In this document: positions 1 through 9,053 of the stretch, one piece after another | How positions within the stretch are numbered: position 1 is the stretch's first letter | Layout of the letters: each line of letters opens with the position of its first letter | Assembly: GCF_007833215.1 (NCBI RefSeq) | Contig: NZ_CP042239.1 | Span: 434,001-498,000 of the forward strand | Length of the DNA: 64,000 nucleotides | Direction of reading: 5' to 3' | From: Sphingomonas suaedae | Lineage (GTDB): Bacteria; Pseudomonadota; Alphaproteobacteria; Sphingomonadales; Sphingomonadaceae | Translations under genes and position numbers: made by a program | The notes under the pieces: generated by a model | Told to the model about the DNA's origin: nothing | What the model saw: only the letters and a program-made list of their open reading frames with translations | Database searches by the model: none

Positions 1-1088
1 ACGACATTGGCCGCCATTGCGCTGCTATCGTCGACCGGGCCGAGCAGGCCGAGGCCGGGCGGAACGCGATCCGGCATCGCCCCGCTGGCCACGCCGACCA
101 CGGGAAGGCCGCTCGCCTGCGCCTCCAGGACCGAGATGCCGAACGTCTCGTCCGCCATCGCCGATACATAGATGTCCGATGAGGCAAGCGCACGGGCAAG
201 GCCGGCGCGGTCCTGTTCAAAGCCGGTGAAGACGATCGGCAGATCCGCAGACTCGCGCGCCAGCCGGTCGCGCAGCTTGCCGTCGCCGATCATTACCATC
301 GCCGCGCCCAGACCGGGCGGGAGCTTGCGGAACATCTCGACCAGCCGGTCGGCGCGCTTTTCGTTGTCGATCCGCCCCGCATAGACCAGCAAAGGGCCAT
401 CGCCTGGCAGTCCCAGGGCGGCGCGATATCCGGGATCGCGGCGGGCGGGGGAGAACAGGCTGGTGTCCACGCCGAGCGGCATCACGTCGGTACGCGTGAT
501 CGTCTTGCGCGCGAGCGTCGCGCGGGCATCTTCGCTTAGCGTATAGACCCGGTCGAACTCGCGATAGGTGATCTCGGCATAGCCATAAGCGAGCATCCGC
601 ATGAAGTTCGCTGCGATGCGCCCGGCCTTTGCTTCCACGACGCGGTGAACATGCGCATTGGGGAAATCGGTCCGATAACCCGCGACCAGCGCGGTTTCCG
701 GGAAATCGCGCCGATGCTGGATCGCGGTCCAGGGCAGCACCCAGGGACACAGGGACTCGACGATGTCGGGCCGGTAGTGGGCGAGCAGGTCGCGCACCAC
801 GTTGGTGCGCAGGATGAAGCGGTAATTGGGACTTCCGCGCACCGGTTCCGCGCCCACTTCGGCAAAGATGTGGCGGCCGTTGATCGTGATCCGGTCCTCA
901 GGGCCGGGAACAATCTGAAGCAGCTGATGCGGCGTGCGGTTGAGCACATAGTCGCGCTTCTCGCGCAGATAGGTGCTGATCCCCCCGCCGCCCGCGGGCG
1001 AATAGCTCTGGGTCAGATCGCAGATCAGCAGGGACGAATCGTCCCGCACCGCCGCGCCAGGCGCGGCAGCGAAAGAGGGTACGAACAT
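1..1088 (-). CDS. Glycosyltransferase family 4 (GT-B), partial at window edge
   Basis: The frame is open from an ATG at 1088 down to base 1, giving about 362 residues; the C-terminus lies outside the window. It looks like a GT4-type retaining glycosyltransferase that moves a sugar from a nucleotide-sugar donor, probably onto an envelope glycan. An N-terminal glycine-rich loop (PAGGGGISTYL, about residues 31-41) fits the acceptor domain. The C-terminal Rossmann half has LLVYAGRIDNEKRADRLVE, VMIGDGKLRDRL and, near residue 313, ETFGISVLE, the E-x7-E donor-binding signature. The acceptor and product cannot be told from sequence. A polysaccharide deacetylase sits near 57 kb but is too distant to link. 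The start is the first ATG; its ribosome site is weak. Confidence 0.82.
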   Translation of the reverse strand, partial: MFVPSFAAAPGAAVRDDSSLLICDLTQSYSPAGGGGISTYLREKRDYVLNRTPHQLLQIVPGPEDRITINGRHIFAEVGAEPVRGSPNYRFILRTNVVRDLLAHYRPDIVESLCPWVLPWTAIQHRRDFPETALVAGYRTDFPNAHVHRVVEAKAGRIAANFMRMLAYGYAEITYREFDRVYTLSEDARATLARKTITRTDVMPLGVDTSLFSPARRDPGYRAALGLPGDGPLLVYAGRIDNEKRADRLVEMFRKLPPGLGAAMVMIGDGKLRDRLARESADLPIVFTGFEQDRAGLARALASSDIYVSAMADETFGISVLEAQASGLPVVGVASGAMPDRVPPGLGLLGPVDDSSAMAANV

Positions 1089-1117
1089 AAGCTCTACTCG
1101 CGGTTCTAGGGACCCCG

Positions 1118-1447
1118 TTACGAGGCCGTAACGCCCCGTTCTTCGAGAAGTTGCGAGAGCTCTCCGCTCTCATACATCTCCATCATAATGTCCGATCCTC
1201 CGATGAACTCGCCCTTTACGTAGAGCTGCGGAATGGTCGGCCAGTCGGAAAACGCCTTGATGCCCTGGCGCACTTCCTGGTCCTGGAGCACGTCGACGCT
1301 CTCGAATTCCACGCCCAGATGGGTGAGGATCGAAATTGCGCGGTTAGAAAAGCCGCATTGCGGGAACAGGGGCGTTCCCTTCATGAACAGGACGACGGCG
1401 TTGTCATCGACCAGCTTGCGGATGCGGGCCTGGGTATCTTCGGTCAT
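1118..1447 (-). CDS. grxD: Monothiol glutaredoxin, Grx4/GrxD family
   Basis: A 109-residue single-domain monothiol glutaredoxin. These bind a [2Fe-2S] cluster with glutathione and work in iron-sulfur trafficking, often as a complex with BolA. The CGFS active site is at residues 31-34, preceded by the glutathione-contact lysine in FMKGTP (residue 23). WPTIPQLYV and the GGSDIMMEMYESGEL segment complete the fold. The start is the ATG at 1447, just after the stop of the bolA-like gene; a longer upstream reading has no family match. Its direct pairing with bolA supports the Fe-S assignment. Confidence 0.95.
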   Translation of the reverse strand: MTEDTQARIRKLVDDNAVVLFMKGTPLFPQCGFSNRAISILTHLGVEFESVDVLQDQEVRQGIKAFSDWPTIPQLYVKGEFIGGSDIMMEMYESGELSQLLEERGVTAS

Positions 1448-1448
1448 T

Positions 1449-1691
1449 TCACTCGCTCCCTGCCGGAACGGCGGTGGTGAGCTGGAGCGCGTGAAGCACG
1501 CCACCCATCCGCCCGCCGAGTGCGGCATAGACTGCCTGATGCTGCTTGATACGGGGCAGCCCCCGGAAACTTTCGCTGACGACGCGCGCGGCATAATGAT
1601 CGCCGTCCCCGGCCAGGTCGGTGATCTCGACCTGCGCGTCGGGAATGCCGCTGCGGATCAGCGTTTCGATCTCGTCCGCCGCCATCGACAT
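1449..1691 (-). CDS. BolA family protein
   Basis: An 80-residue BolA-like protein. The class II KH-like fold is suggested by the alternating ITDLAGDGDHYAARVVSESF segment and the signature IKQHQAVYAAL at residues 48-58, whose histidine region is used with monothiol glutaredoxins to bind a shared cluster. It ends one base before the grxD start, so the two are probably co-translated. The short length fits the alphaproteobacterial BolA2/IbaG-like group better than the longer BolA1, but a tree would be needed to settle this. Confidence 0.9.
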   Translation of the reverse strand: MSMAADEIETLIRSGIPDAQVEITDLAGDGDHYAARVVSESFRGLPRIKQHQAVYAALGGRMGGVLHALQLTTAVPAGSE

Positions 1692-1693
1692 GG

Positions 1694-2017
1694 CTATTGC
1701 GCCTCGATCAGCTGGCGGCGCGCTTCGACGGTCATGTCCTCGACCGCCTTGCGCACTGCGGCGTCGTCGATCTCCACTCCCGCAGCAGTGAGGTCGCCGA
1801 ACAGCTTGCGGATCACGTCTTCGTCGCCCGATTCCTCGAAATCGGCCTGGACGACCGCCTTGGCATAGGCGTCGGTTTCCTCCGGCGTCAGGTTCATCTT
1901 CGCTGCCGCCCATTGACCGAGCAGCCGATTGCGGCGCGCCGTCACGCGAAACGCCATTTCCTCGTCCCGCGCAAATTTGGTTTCGAACGCGCGCTCGCGA
2001 TCGTCGAAGGTCGTCAT
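1694..2017 (-). CDS. DUF1476 protein, F1-ATPase inhibitor zeta subunit family
   Basis: A 107-residue protein of the DUF1476 family, whose Paracoccus member is the zeta subunit that blocks ATP hydrolysis by the F1 rotor. It opens with MTTFDDRERAFETKFARDEE, the charged N-terminal inhibitory helix, followed by FRVTARRNRLLGQWAA and a four-helix C-terminal region ending VEDMTVEARRQLIEAQ. It lies directly upstream of the bolA-grxD pair with only 2 bp between stop and start, a common alphaproteobacterial arrangement. The start at 2017 is the only ATG that gives the family N-terminus. Confidence 0.9.
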   Translation of the reverse strand: MTTFDDRERAFETKFARDEEMAFRVTARRNRLLGQWAAAKMNLTPEETDAYAKAVVQADFEESGDEDVIRKLFGDLTAAGVEIDDAAVRKAVEDMTVEARRQLIEAQ

Positions 2018-2158
2018 CCTGCAACACCCCTTGGTTGTTTCGTTGCGGAGATAGGGGGCGCCCCGGTCCATGACAACGGGTGCGACCAAAAGCGTCGAAC
2101 GTTGCCCGCTGCGCGCGGGACCGCTAGGCGGCGGTTGTCCTTGCCAAGCGGAGTTTCC

Positions 2159-3004
2159 ATGTCGCCATTCCAGCTCGACGGGTTTGACCTCGACCGGTTC
2201 GTCGCCGCGACGCTGGCGGAGGATGTCGGCGCCGGAGATGTGACTGCGCAGGCGGTGATTCCGGCCGACGCCGCTTTTACCGGCGTGATGGACAGCCGCG
2301 ATGCGGTGGTCGTCGCCGGACTGCCGATCGCCGCCGCCTTTTTCCGCGCGCTCGATCCCGATGTGGAGATCGCGTTGCTGGTCGGGGAGGGCGCGCAGGT
2401 TGCTGGCGGAAGCGACCTGATGCGGCTGCGCGGCAATGCCCGCGCGTTGCTGACCGCCGAGCGATCGGCGCTCAACACCGTCCAGCATCTTTCGGGCGTT
2501 GCGACGATGACCCGCGCCTATGTCGATGCGATCCATGGGACCGGCGCGACCTTGCTCGACACGCGAAAGACGATCCCGGGCCTGCGTCGGCTGGAGAAAT
2601 ATGCGACGAGGATGGGCGGCGCGCGCAACCATCGCATGGGGCTGTGGGATGCGGCGATGATCAAGGACAATCACATCGCGGTCGCCGGGTCGGTGGGCGA
2701 GGCGGTGGCGCGCGCGGTGCGGGCGGGGATTGACGAGATTATCGTCGAGGTCGACCGGATCGACCAGATCGAACCCGCATTGAGGGCAGGCGCGACCCAT
2801 TTGCTGCTCGACAATATGGGGCCGCCGATGCTGCGCGAGGCGGTCGCGCTGGTCGCCGGGCGGGTGCCGACCGAGGCGTCGGGTGGCGTCCGGCTCGACA
2901 CGATCCGTGCCATTGCCGAAACCGGGGTCACCTTTGTCAGCGTCGGACGTCTCACCCAATCTGCGCCGGCAGCCGATATCGGGCTGGACTTCGCCGCGGC
3001 TTGA
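2159..3004 (+). CDS. nadC: Nicotinate-nucleotide pyrophosphorylase (quinolinate phosphoribosyltransferase)
   Basis: A 281-residue enzyme that converts quinolinate and PRPP to nicotinate mononucleotide, the third step of de novo NAD synthesis. Length and domain order match the family: an N-terminal alpha/beta sandwich, then a C-terminal barrel. Key motifs are DTRKTIPGLR at 134-143 and GGARNHRMGLWDAAMIKDNH at 153-172, which carry the arginine, histidine and lysine ligands for quinolinate. IIVEVDRIDQ and LLLDNMGPP follow as expected. It is divergent from the DUF1476-bolA-grxD group. nadA and nadB are not in this window. Confidence 0.97.
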   Translation: MSPFQLDGFDLDRFVAATLAEDVGAGDVTAQAVIPADAAFTGVMDSRDAVVVAGLPIAAAFFRALDPDVEIALLVGEGAQVAGGSDLMRLRGNARALLTAERSALNTVQHLSGVATMTRAYVDAIHGTGATLLDTRKTIPGLRRLEKYATRMGGARNHRMGLWDAAMIKDNHIAVAGSVGEAVARAVRAGIDEIIVEVDRIDQIEPALRAGATHLLLDNMGPPMLREAVALVAGRVPTEASGGVRLDTIRAIAETGVTFVSVGRLTQSAPAADIGLDFAAA

Positions 3005-3037
3005 GTTTTAGCTGTCGACAACAAGGGAGGGGGATTC

Positions 3038-3505
3038 ATGCGTCCGCAGTCGATCGTTCGGTTTGAGCTGGCCTATCTCGGCTCCATCATCGTCTGGGCG
3101 ATCGGTCTCGCGATCGGATGGAAGACGCGGCTCGCCGTTCTGGAAACCAATCCAGCCTTTTCCGGAAATCCCCAGATGTTGAGCCTCGGCCAGTCGGTGA
3201 TGATCGGGTTCAGTCTGTTTCTGCTCTGTCTGTGGCTGCTGCTCTGGTATTTCACGGCGCGCAAGGCGAGCGAGGTGGCGAAATGGATTCTCGTCGCGTT
3301 CTTCGCGCTGTCGGTGCTTGCGCTGCCCTTTACGCTGATGGGCTATGAGAGGGCAGGGATGCTCAGCGTTTCGCTGAACTTGGTGATGTTCGCGCTCAAC
3401 GCCTTTGCGGTGTGGATGTTGTTCCAGCCCGATGCGCGCGCATGGTTCGCTGCCGATGCAAATGCGGCCGATCCGGCAGAGTCCGAGGAACCACCTCTCC
3501 TCTGA
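3038..3505 (+). CDS. Hypothetical four-helix inner-membrane protein
   Basis: A 155-residue protein with four predicted membrane segments, around residues 8-28, 52-73, 82-103 and 110-130, and a short acidic, proline-rich tail (DPAESEEPPLL). The ATG is preceded by a strong ribosome site (GGGAGGGGG). I do not recognise a family with certainty; the spacing of helices is like small DoxX- or DUF2569-type proteins, but no diagnostic residues were seen. It follows nadC by 33 bp in the same direction and may be read through from it. Confidence 0.7.
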   Translation: MRPQSIVRFELAYLGSIIVWAIGLAIGWKTRLAVLETNPAFSGNPQMLSLGQSVMIGFSLFLLCLWLLLWYFTARKASEVAKWILVAFFALSVLALPFTLMGYERAGMLSVSLNLVMFALNAFAVWMLFQPDARAWFAADANAADPAESEEPPLL

Positions 3506-3518
3506 GGCTCGCCGCCCG

Positions 3519-3935
3519 TCAATTGTCGATTGTGGCCGTCGCCGGGTGATGCCTGTCGAGGTGCCGTCGGATGATCCGCAGGTTGCGGGAGTTGGACCGG
3601 TAGAAAAAGTCGGCGACGTCGCCGACCCCGGGGATCAGGCCGATCAGCCAGTCAAAGCCGACATTGCCGGCCATGCGCAGCATTGCGCTGCGCGACATGC
3701 CGATATTGCGCGCCTCCCACAGCATGTAGAGGCCCATGATCGCGGCGACCACATCGCCCCCCACCGGGATCAGCCCGATCAGCGCGTCCAGCCCGACGGT
3801 CTGCTTGGTACCGGGTATCGTGAAGCTGCGCTCGAGCAGCTTTTCCATCGCGGTCACCCGCTGGCGCACCGAATGGGGATCGCGACCGACCGGAAAGGAT
3901 CGGGGCGTGCGTTGAATGCGGGTCGCCTTGGCCAA
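3519..3935 (-). CDS. DUF4112 domain protein
   Basis: A 138-residue membrane protein of the DUF4112 family. The paired hydrophobic motifs DALIGLIPVGGDVVAAIMG and FDWLIGLIPGVGDVADFFYR are an internal repeat of the pattern GLIPxxGD, characteristic of the family. Function unknown. I placed the start at a TTG at 3935, because AGGAGA lies 6-7 bases upstream and no ATG fits; a longer frame reading back over the neighbouring gene is implausible. It follows the solute-binding lipoprotein gene by 13 bp, so the two probably share a transcript. Confidence 0.8.
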   Translation of the reverse strand: MAKATRIQRTPRSFPVGRDPHSVRQRVTAMEKLLERSFTIPGTKQTVGLDALIGLIPVGGDVVAAIMGLYMLWEARNIGMSRSAMLRMAGNVGFDWLIGLIPGVGDVADFFYRSNSRNLRIIRRHLDRHHPATATIDN

Positions 3936-3948
3936 CGCAATTCTCCTG

Positions 3949-5409
3949 TTACCGGTCCCGCAAATGGGTGAGCGGATGCCATGCGCGCGCATTGCCCTGC
4001 CAGGCGCGCAGCCGCATCGCGGCGACGGACCAGCGCAGCGGCTGCGCGATCGGAATATAGAGGTTGGCGCTGGCGAAAGCGAGGTCGGCTTCTGCGAGTG
4101 CCTGCGCCCGCTCACCCAGCGTCTGGGCGTCGCGGGCGGTTTCGAGCAATTCGGTCAGATCGTCGGGGCAGCCGCGGCACGCCGTCACCATGAACCAGCG
4201 CGCGCTGTCATAGGGGGCCACGGCATCGATCAGGCGCAGATCGGCGTCACCGCTCTCCTCAACCCATATCGGTTCCAGGCCGATGTCCATCAAGTCGCGG
4301 GCAATGCGGCTCCAGACGAGCACGGTTCCGGGGCTGCGCGGCATGGCGACGCGGATCGTGAGCGGCGCATCGGGATTATTGGCGTGCCAGGCCGCGACGC
4401 GGTTGCGCGCGATGATCCGGCGCCCTTCCAGCGGCTGTGCGACCCAGTCGGGCGCTGCGGGCGCGGTGGATGAATCGAGTTGAGCGGGCAGCAGCGTCTC
4501 GACCGGCGACCAGCCCTGGCGGAACAGCCCGGTCAGCGCCGCGCGATCGATCGCCATCGCCATCGCGGCGCGATTCTCCGACGCCTCGGTAAAGCCTTCG
4601 CGCGAGACGATCGCCAGGCCGAAGAGGCCGGCGGCGGGGTCCAGGCGCAGATTGGCGGGGGCGATGCCCGCATGATCGAGCAGCGGCCAGTCGTGGAAGG
4701 TGCCGCCCAGAACCAGATCGGATTCGCGCCGGGCGAACCGCGCCAGCGCCAGCGCGGCGCGCTCTCCGCGCAGGCGCACATCGTCAGCGGGATCGGCTTC
4801 CTCCGGTTCCTCGATAATGCGGTTGGGGTCGAGCGCCGGGCGCAGCAGCGGCGTGCTGCCGCCGTCGCCGATGACCCGGAACGGGCCGCTCCCCGCCAGC
4901 TTTGGCCTGCGCAAAATCGCAAATTCGGGCTGGGCGAACAGTTTGAGCAGATCGGGGCGGGGATATTTCAACCGAACCTCGACCACCTGGGGCGTCATCT
5001 CCACCACTTCGTCGATCACCGCGACGAAAGGTGCGAGCGCCGAGCGCGCCCGGGGGGCGATGGCGGCGCGCAGGCTGGCGATGACATCGTCGGCGGTGAC
5101 GTCTGACCCATCGGGCCATTGCGCCTGGCGGAGGCGGAAAATGTAGCTGCGGCCCTCGTCGGTGACGATCCAGCGTTCTGCGATGCCGGGTTCGATCCCG
5201 CCATTGGCGTCGAATCGGACCAGTCCCTGCGCGGTCGCGCCGAGCAAAACGCGTTGAGGAAAGTCGAGTTCGCCGCGCGCGGGATCGCGCAGTTCCGCCG
5301 GCCCTCCGATCGCGCTGACGACGACCGGAACGTCATCTGGCCGCCTCCGGTCACAACCACCTGCGATCAGCGCGAGCGCGGCGACGAAGGGCAAGGCGGG
5401 GGAGCGCAT
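3949..5409 (-). CDS. ABC transporter solute-binding lipoprotein, family 5 (peptide type)
   Basis: A 486-residue periplasmic binding protein of the DppA/OppA (SBP_bac_5) class. A lipoprotein signal peptide ends at AGGC with the lipid-bearing cysteine at residue 19. The family signature is seen in ERWIVTDEGRSYIFRLRQAQ and the following WPDGSDVTADDVIASLRAA. The protein is slightly short for the family, and no permease or ATPase genes lie beside it, so it is an orphan receptor, perhaps a scavenging or sensing lipoprotein. The start chosen at 5409 gives the signal peptide directly; an upstream ATG would add residues before it. Confidence 0.85.
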   Translation of the reverse strand: MRSPALPFVAALALIAGGCDRRRPDDVPVVVSAIGGPAELRDPARGELDFPQRVLLGATAQGLVRFDANGGIEPGIAERWIVTDEGRSYIFRLRQAQWPDGSDVTADDVIASLRAAIAPRARSALAPFVAVIDEVVEMTPQVVEVRLKYPRPDLLKLFAQPEFAILRRPKLAGSGPFRVIGDGGSTPLLRPALDPNRIIEEPEEADPADDVRLRGERAALALARFARRESDLVLGGTFHDWPLLDHAGIAPANLRLDPAAGLFGLAIVSREGFTEASENRAAMAMAIDRAALTGLFRQGWSPVETLLPAQLDSSTAPAAPDWVAQPLEGRRIIARNRVAAWHANNPDAPLTIRVAMPRSPGTVLVWSRIARDLMDIGLEPIWVEESGDADLRLIDAVAPYDSARWFMVTACRGCPDDLTELLETARDAQTLGERAQALAEADLAFASANLYIPIAQPLRWSVAAMRLRAWQGNARAWHPLTHLRDR

Positions 5410-5472
5410 AGCGCCAGCTTTATGAAGGCGGGGCGGGGAATCCAACCCCGCCCCGACATCTCGTCTTCTTTC

Positions 5473-5502
5473 TAGCCCCTCCCCGTGAAGGGGATGGGCT
5501 TA
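5473..5502. terminator. Hairpin downstream of ilvC
   Basis: An imperfect palindrome, AGCCCCTCCCC / GGGGATGGGCT around a GTGAA loop, lies just past the ilvC stop. It belongs to the same CCCCTCCCC repeat family as the element inside carA and the hairpin after pdhB. It is likely to act as a terminator for the ilv transcript, though it lacks a clear T-tract. Confidence 0.5.
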
Positions 5503-5509
5503 AGAAGGA

Positions 5510-6532
<1,023 letters not shown>

Positions 6533-6548
6533 TCAGTTTCCCTTTTCC

Positions 6549-6680
6549 TCCTCTCCCTATGGGAGAGGATACGAAGACTTGCCAGCTTGCTGGCTAGTCG
6601 GAGTTGGTGAGGGTGACTGGCCTCTCGCCCTCACCCTTCCGCGCCTTCGGCGCTCCCTCCCTCTCCCGCTGGGAGAGGGA
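6549..6680. repeat. Composite inverted repeat between ilvN and ilvC
   Basis: Outer arms CTCTCCCTATGGGAGAG (6551-6567) and CTCTCCCGCTGGGAGAG (6661-6677) are each self-palindromic and pair with each other. Inner arms GGTGAGGG (6606-6613) and CCCTCACC (6628-6635) also pair. The architecture, hairpin plus spacer plus hairpin, resembles the element inside carA but the sequence is different. It may set the relative level of ilvC transcript or only be a neutral dispersed repeat. Confidence 0.7.
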
Positions 6681-6684
6681 AATT

Positions 6685-7200
6685 TCAGGCCGCCTCTTTG
6701 CCCCGCGCGATGGCGACGATGCCGGTGCGGGCGACCTCGATCAGACCGACTTCGCTCATCAATTCGATGAACTTGTCGATCTTTTCGGTCGTCCCGGTCA
6801 CCTCGAACACGAAGCTCGAGATGGTCGCATCGACCACACGGGCGCGATAGACTTCGGACAGGCGCAGCGCCTCGATCCGGTGATCGCCGGTGCCGACGAC
6901 CTTCACCAGCGCCAGCTCGCGCTCGACATGGTCGCCCTCGGCGGTGAGGTCGCGGACCTTGTGCACCGGCACCAGCCGGTCGAGCTGGGCGACGATCTGC
7001 TCCAGTACATGCGCGCTCGCGCTGGTGACGATGGTGATCCGGCTCACCGACTTGTCATCGGTAATCTCGCTCACCGTCAGGCTCTCGATATTATAGCCGC
7101 GCGCGGTGAACAGACCCGCGATCCGCGCGAGAATACCCGGCTCGTTGTCGACGATGACCGCGAGCGTATGCCGCTCGGCCTTTTCTTCTTTGATGTGCAT
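6685..7200 (-). CDS. ilvN: Acetolactate synthase small (regulatory) subunit
   Basis: A 171-residue regulatory subunit of acetohydroxyacid synthase. It opens with an ACT domain (HTLAVIVDNEPGILARIAGL, then ARGYNIESLTVS), which binds valine for feedback control, and continues with the C-terminal domain typical of IlvH/IlvN. It starts four bases after the ilvB stop, so translation is coupled. Named ilvN/ilvH interchangeably in alphaproteobacteria. Confidence 0.96.
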   Translation of the reverse strand: MHIKEEKAERHTLAVIVDNEPGILARIAGLFTARGYNIESLTVSEITDDKSVSRITIVTSASAHVLEQIVAQLDRLVPVHKVRDLTAEGDHVERELALVKVVGTGDHRIEALRLSEVYRARVVDATISSFVFEVTGTTEKIDKFIELMSEVGLIEVARTGIVAIARGKEAA

Positions 7201-7204
7201 GAGC

Positions 7205-8965
7205 TTAGACCAGCGCCTTGGCTTCGTCGTCCATCTCGCCGGACACTTCGGCGGCTTGGAGGAGCATTTCGGTATGGGCGGCGCCCGACGGGATCATCGG
7301 GAAGCAGTTGGCGAGCTTCGCCACGCGACAGTCGACGATCACTGGCCCGTCATAAGCGAGCATGTCGGCGATGCCCGCATCGAGCTGGTCGCGGCGTTCG
7401 ATCAGGATGCCCTTCCACCCATAGGCTTCGGCGAGCTTGACAAAGTCCGGCAACGAGTCGCTGTAACTCTCTGAATAGCGGCTGGAATAAGTCAGTTCTT
7501 GCCACTGGCGGACCATCCCCATATATTCGTTGTTGAGGATGAAGATCTTGACCGGAAGGCGATACTGGGTCGCCGTCGCCAGCTCCTGAATGTTCATCTG
7601 GATCGACGCTTCGCCCGCGATGTCGATCACCAGCGCATTCGGATTGCCGAGCTGCGCGCCGATCGCAGCGGGCAGGCCATAGCCCATCGTTCCAAGGCCG
7701 CCACTGGTCAGCCATTTGTTGGGACTCTCGAACTCGAAATGCTGCGCGGCCCACATCTGGTGCTGGCCCACCTCGGTGGTGATGATCGGCGCCTTGTCGC
7801 GCGTCGCCTCCCACAATGCGCGGATCGCGCGTTGCGGCATGATCGTGTCCTTGTCGATCCCGGGGCCTTCTTCGGGGAAGTCGAGGCATTTGACCGCGCG
7901 CCATCCCTCGATCCGTCGCCACCAGTCGGACAGATCGGGCTTGGGATGTTGCCGTGCCTTCCAGATGCGCAGCATGTCCTCAAGCGCGTGGCCGACATCG
8001 GCGACGATCGGCAGATCGACGCGCACCGTCTTGTTCATCGACGAACGGTCGATATCGATATGAATCTTCTTCGCGTGCGGCGCGAAGGCGTCGAGCCGAC
8101 CGGTGACGCGATCGTCGAACCGCGCACCCAGCGCGACGATCAGGTCCGCCTGATTCATCGCATAATTGGCTTCATAGGTGCCGTGCATCCCCAACATGCC
8201 GAGCCACTGGTCGGACGATGCGGGCAGGGCGCCCAGCCCCATCAGCGTCGAGGTGACCGGCGCGCCGGTGATCTTCGCCAGCTCGCGCAGCAGCTGCGAT
8301 GCGCCGGGGCCCGAGTTGATGACCCCGCCGCCGGTGTAGAAGACCGGACGTTCGGCTGCCGCGAGCATCTCGACCGCGCTCTCGATCAACGCCTTGTCCG
8401 CCTTCACCTGAGGGCGATAGGTCTTGTGCTGGATCGGGCCGGGCTTGGCATAGCGCGCGGTTGCGATCTGCACGTCCTTGGGGATGTCGATCACGACCGG
8501 GCCGGGGCGGCCCGAGGTCGCGATGTGGAAGGCCTCATGGACCACCGCGCCGAGCTGGGCGGGGTCCTTCACCAGATAATTATGCTTGGTGCAGTGGCGG
8601 GTGATGCCGACGGTATCGGCCTCCTGAAAGGCGTCGCTGCCGATCAGGTGCGAGGGCACCTGTCCGGTGATGACGACCATCGGGATCGAATCCATCAGCG
8701 CGTCGGTGATGCCGGTGACCGCATTGGTCGCGCCGGGACCGCTGGTGACGAGCACCACACCGGGCTTGCCGGTCGAGCGCGCATAGCCCTCGGCTGCGTG
8801 GGTCGCCGCCTGCTCGTGGCGGACGAGAATGTGCTTGATCCGGCTTTGCTTGAAGATCGCGTCATAGATCGGGAGCACCGCGCCGCCCGGATAGCCGAAG
8901 ATGACGTCCACGCCGAGGTCGTTGAACGCCTCGATCAGGATGTCTGCTCCGCTCTTCTCGGCCAC
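7205..8965 (-). CDS. ilvB: Acetolactate synthase large subunit
   Basis: A 586-residue thiamine-diphosphate enzyme that joins two pyruvates, or pyruvate and 2-oxobutyrate, in the first shared step of branched-chain amino acid synthesis. The catalytic glutamate is in LVRHEQAATHAAEGYARS, and VTSGPGATNAVTGI follows. The cofactor motif, usually GDxS...NN, reads AGEASIQMN...FILNN, so the usual metal-binding aspartate is glutamate here. The start is GTG at 8965 with TAGGAG seven bases upstream. It heads the ilvB-ilvN-ilvC set. Confidence 0.97.
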   Translation of the reverse strand: MAEKSGADILIEAFNDLGVDVIFGYPGGAVLPIYDAIFKQSRIKHILVRHEQAATHAAEGYARSTGKPGVVLVTSGPGATNAVTGITDALMDSIPMVVITGQVPSHLIGSDAFQEADTVGITRHCTKHNYLVKDPAQLGAVVHEAFHIATSGRPGPVVIDIPKDVQIATARYAKPGPIQHKTYRPQVKADKALIESAVEMLAAAERPVFYTGGGVINSGPGASQLLRELAKITGAPVTSTLMGLGALPASSDQWLGMLGMHGTYEANYAMNQADLIVALGARFDDRVTGRLDAFAPHAKKIHIDIDRSSMNKTVRVDLPIVADVGHALEDMLRIWKARQHPKPDLSDWWRRIEGWRAVKCLDFPEEGPGIDKDTIMPQRAIRALWEATRDKAPIITTEVGQHQMWAAQHFEFESPNKWLTSGGLGTMGYGLPAAIGAQLGNPNALVIDIAGEASIQMNIQELATATQYRLPVKIFILNNEYMGMVRQWQELTYSSRYSESYSDSLPDFVKLAEAYGWKGILIERRDQLDAGIADMLAYDGPVIVDCRVAKLANCFPMIPSGAAHTEMLLQAAEVSGEMDDEAKALV

Positions 8966-9015
8966 GTCGTGTCTCCTACTGATTGCCGCGCTGCAATAGC
9001 ATCACGGGAAGGGCG

Positions 9016-9044
9016 CTGCTATGCGTAGTAAAGATGCGTGTCAA
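9016..9044 (-). promoter_or_regulatory. Probable sigma-70 promoter of ilvB
   Basis: On the minus strand TTGACA (9039-9044) matches the -35 consensus exactly and is followed, after 17 bases, by TAGCAG (9016-9021) as a weak -10. It lies 51 to 79 bases before the ilvB GTG and immediately after the miaA stop, so ilvB appears to have its own promoter. No attenuator peptide rich in Val/Ile/Leu codons was seen in the short leader. Confidence 0.55.
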
Positions 9045-9053
9045 CCACTTTCA

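Noticed and set aside
1694..2959. A 421-codon minus-strand frame across nadC
   Set aside because: Only the last 107 codons are a real gene (DUF1476); the rest is the shadow of nadC.
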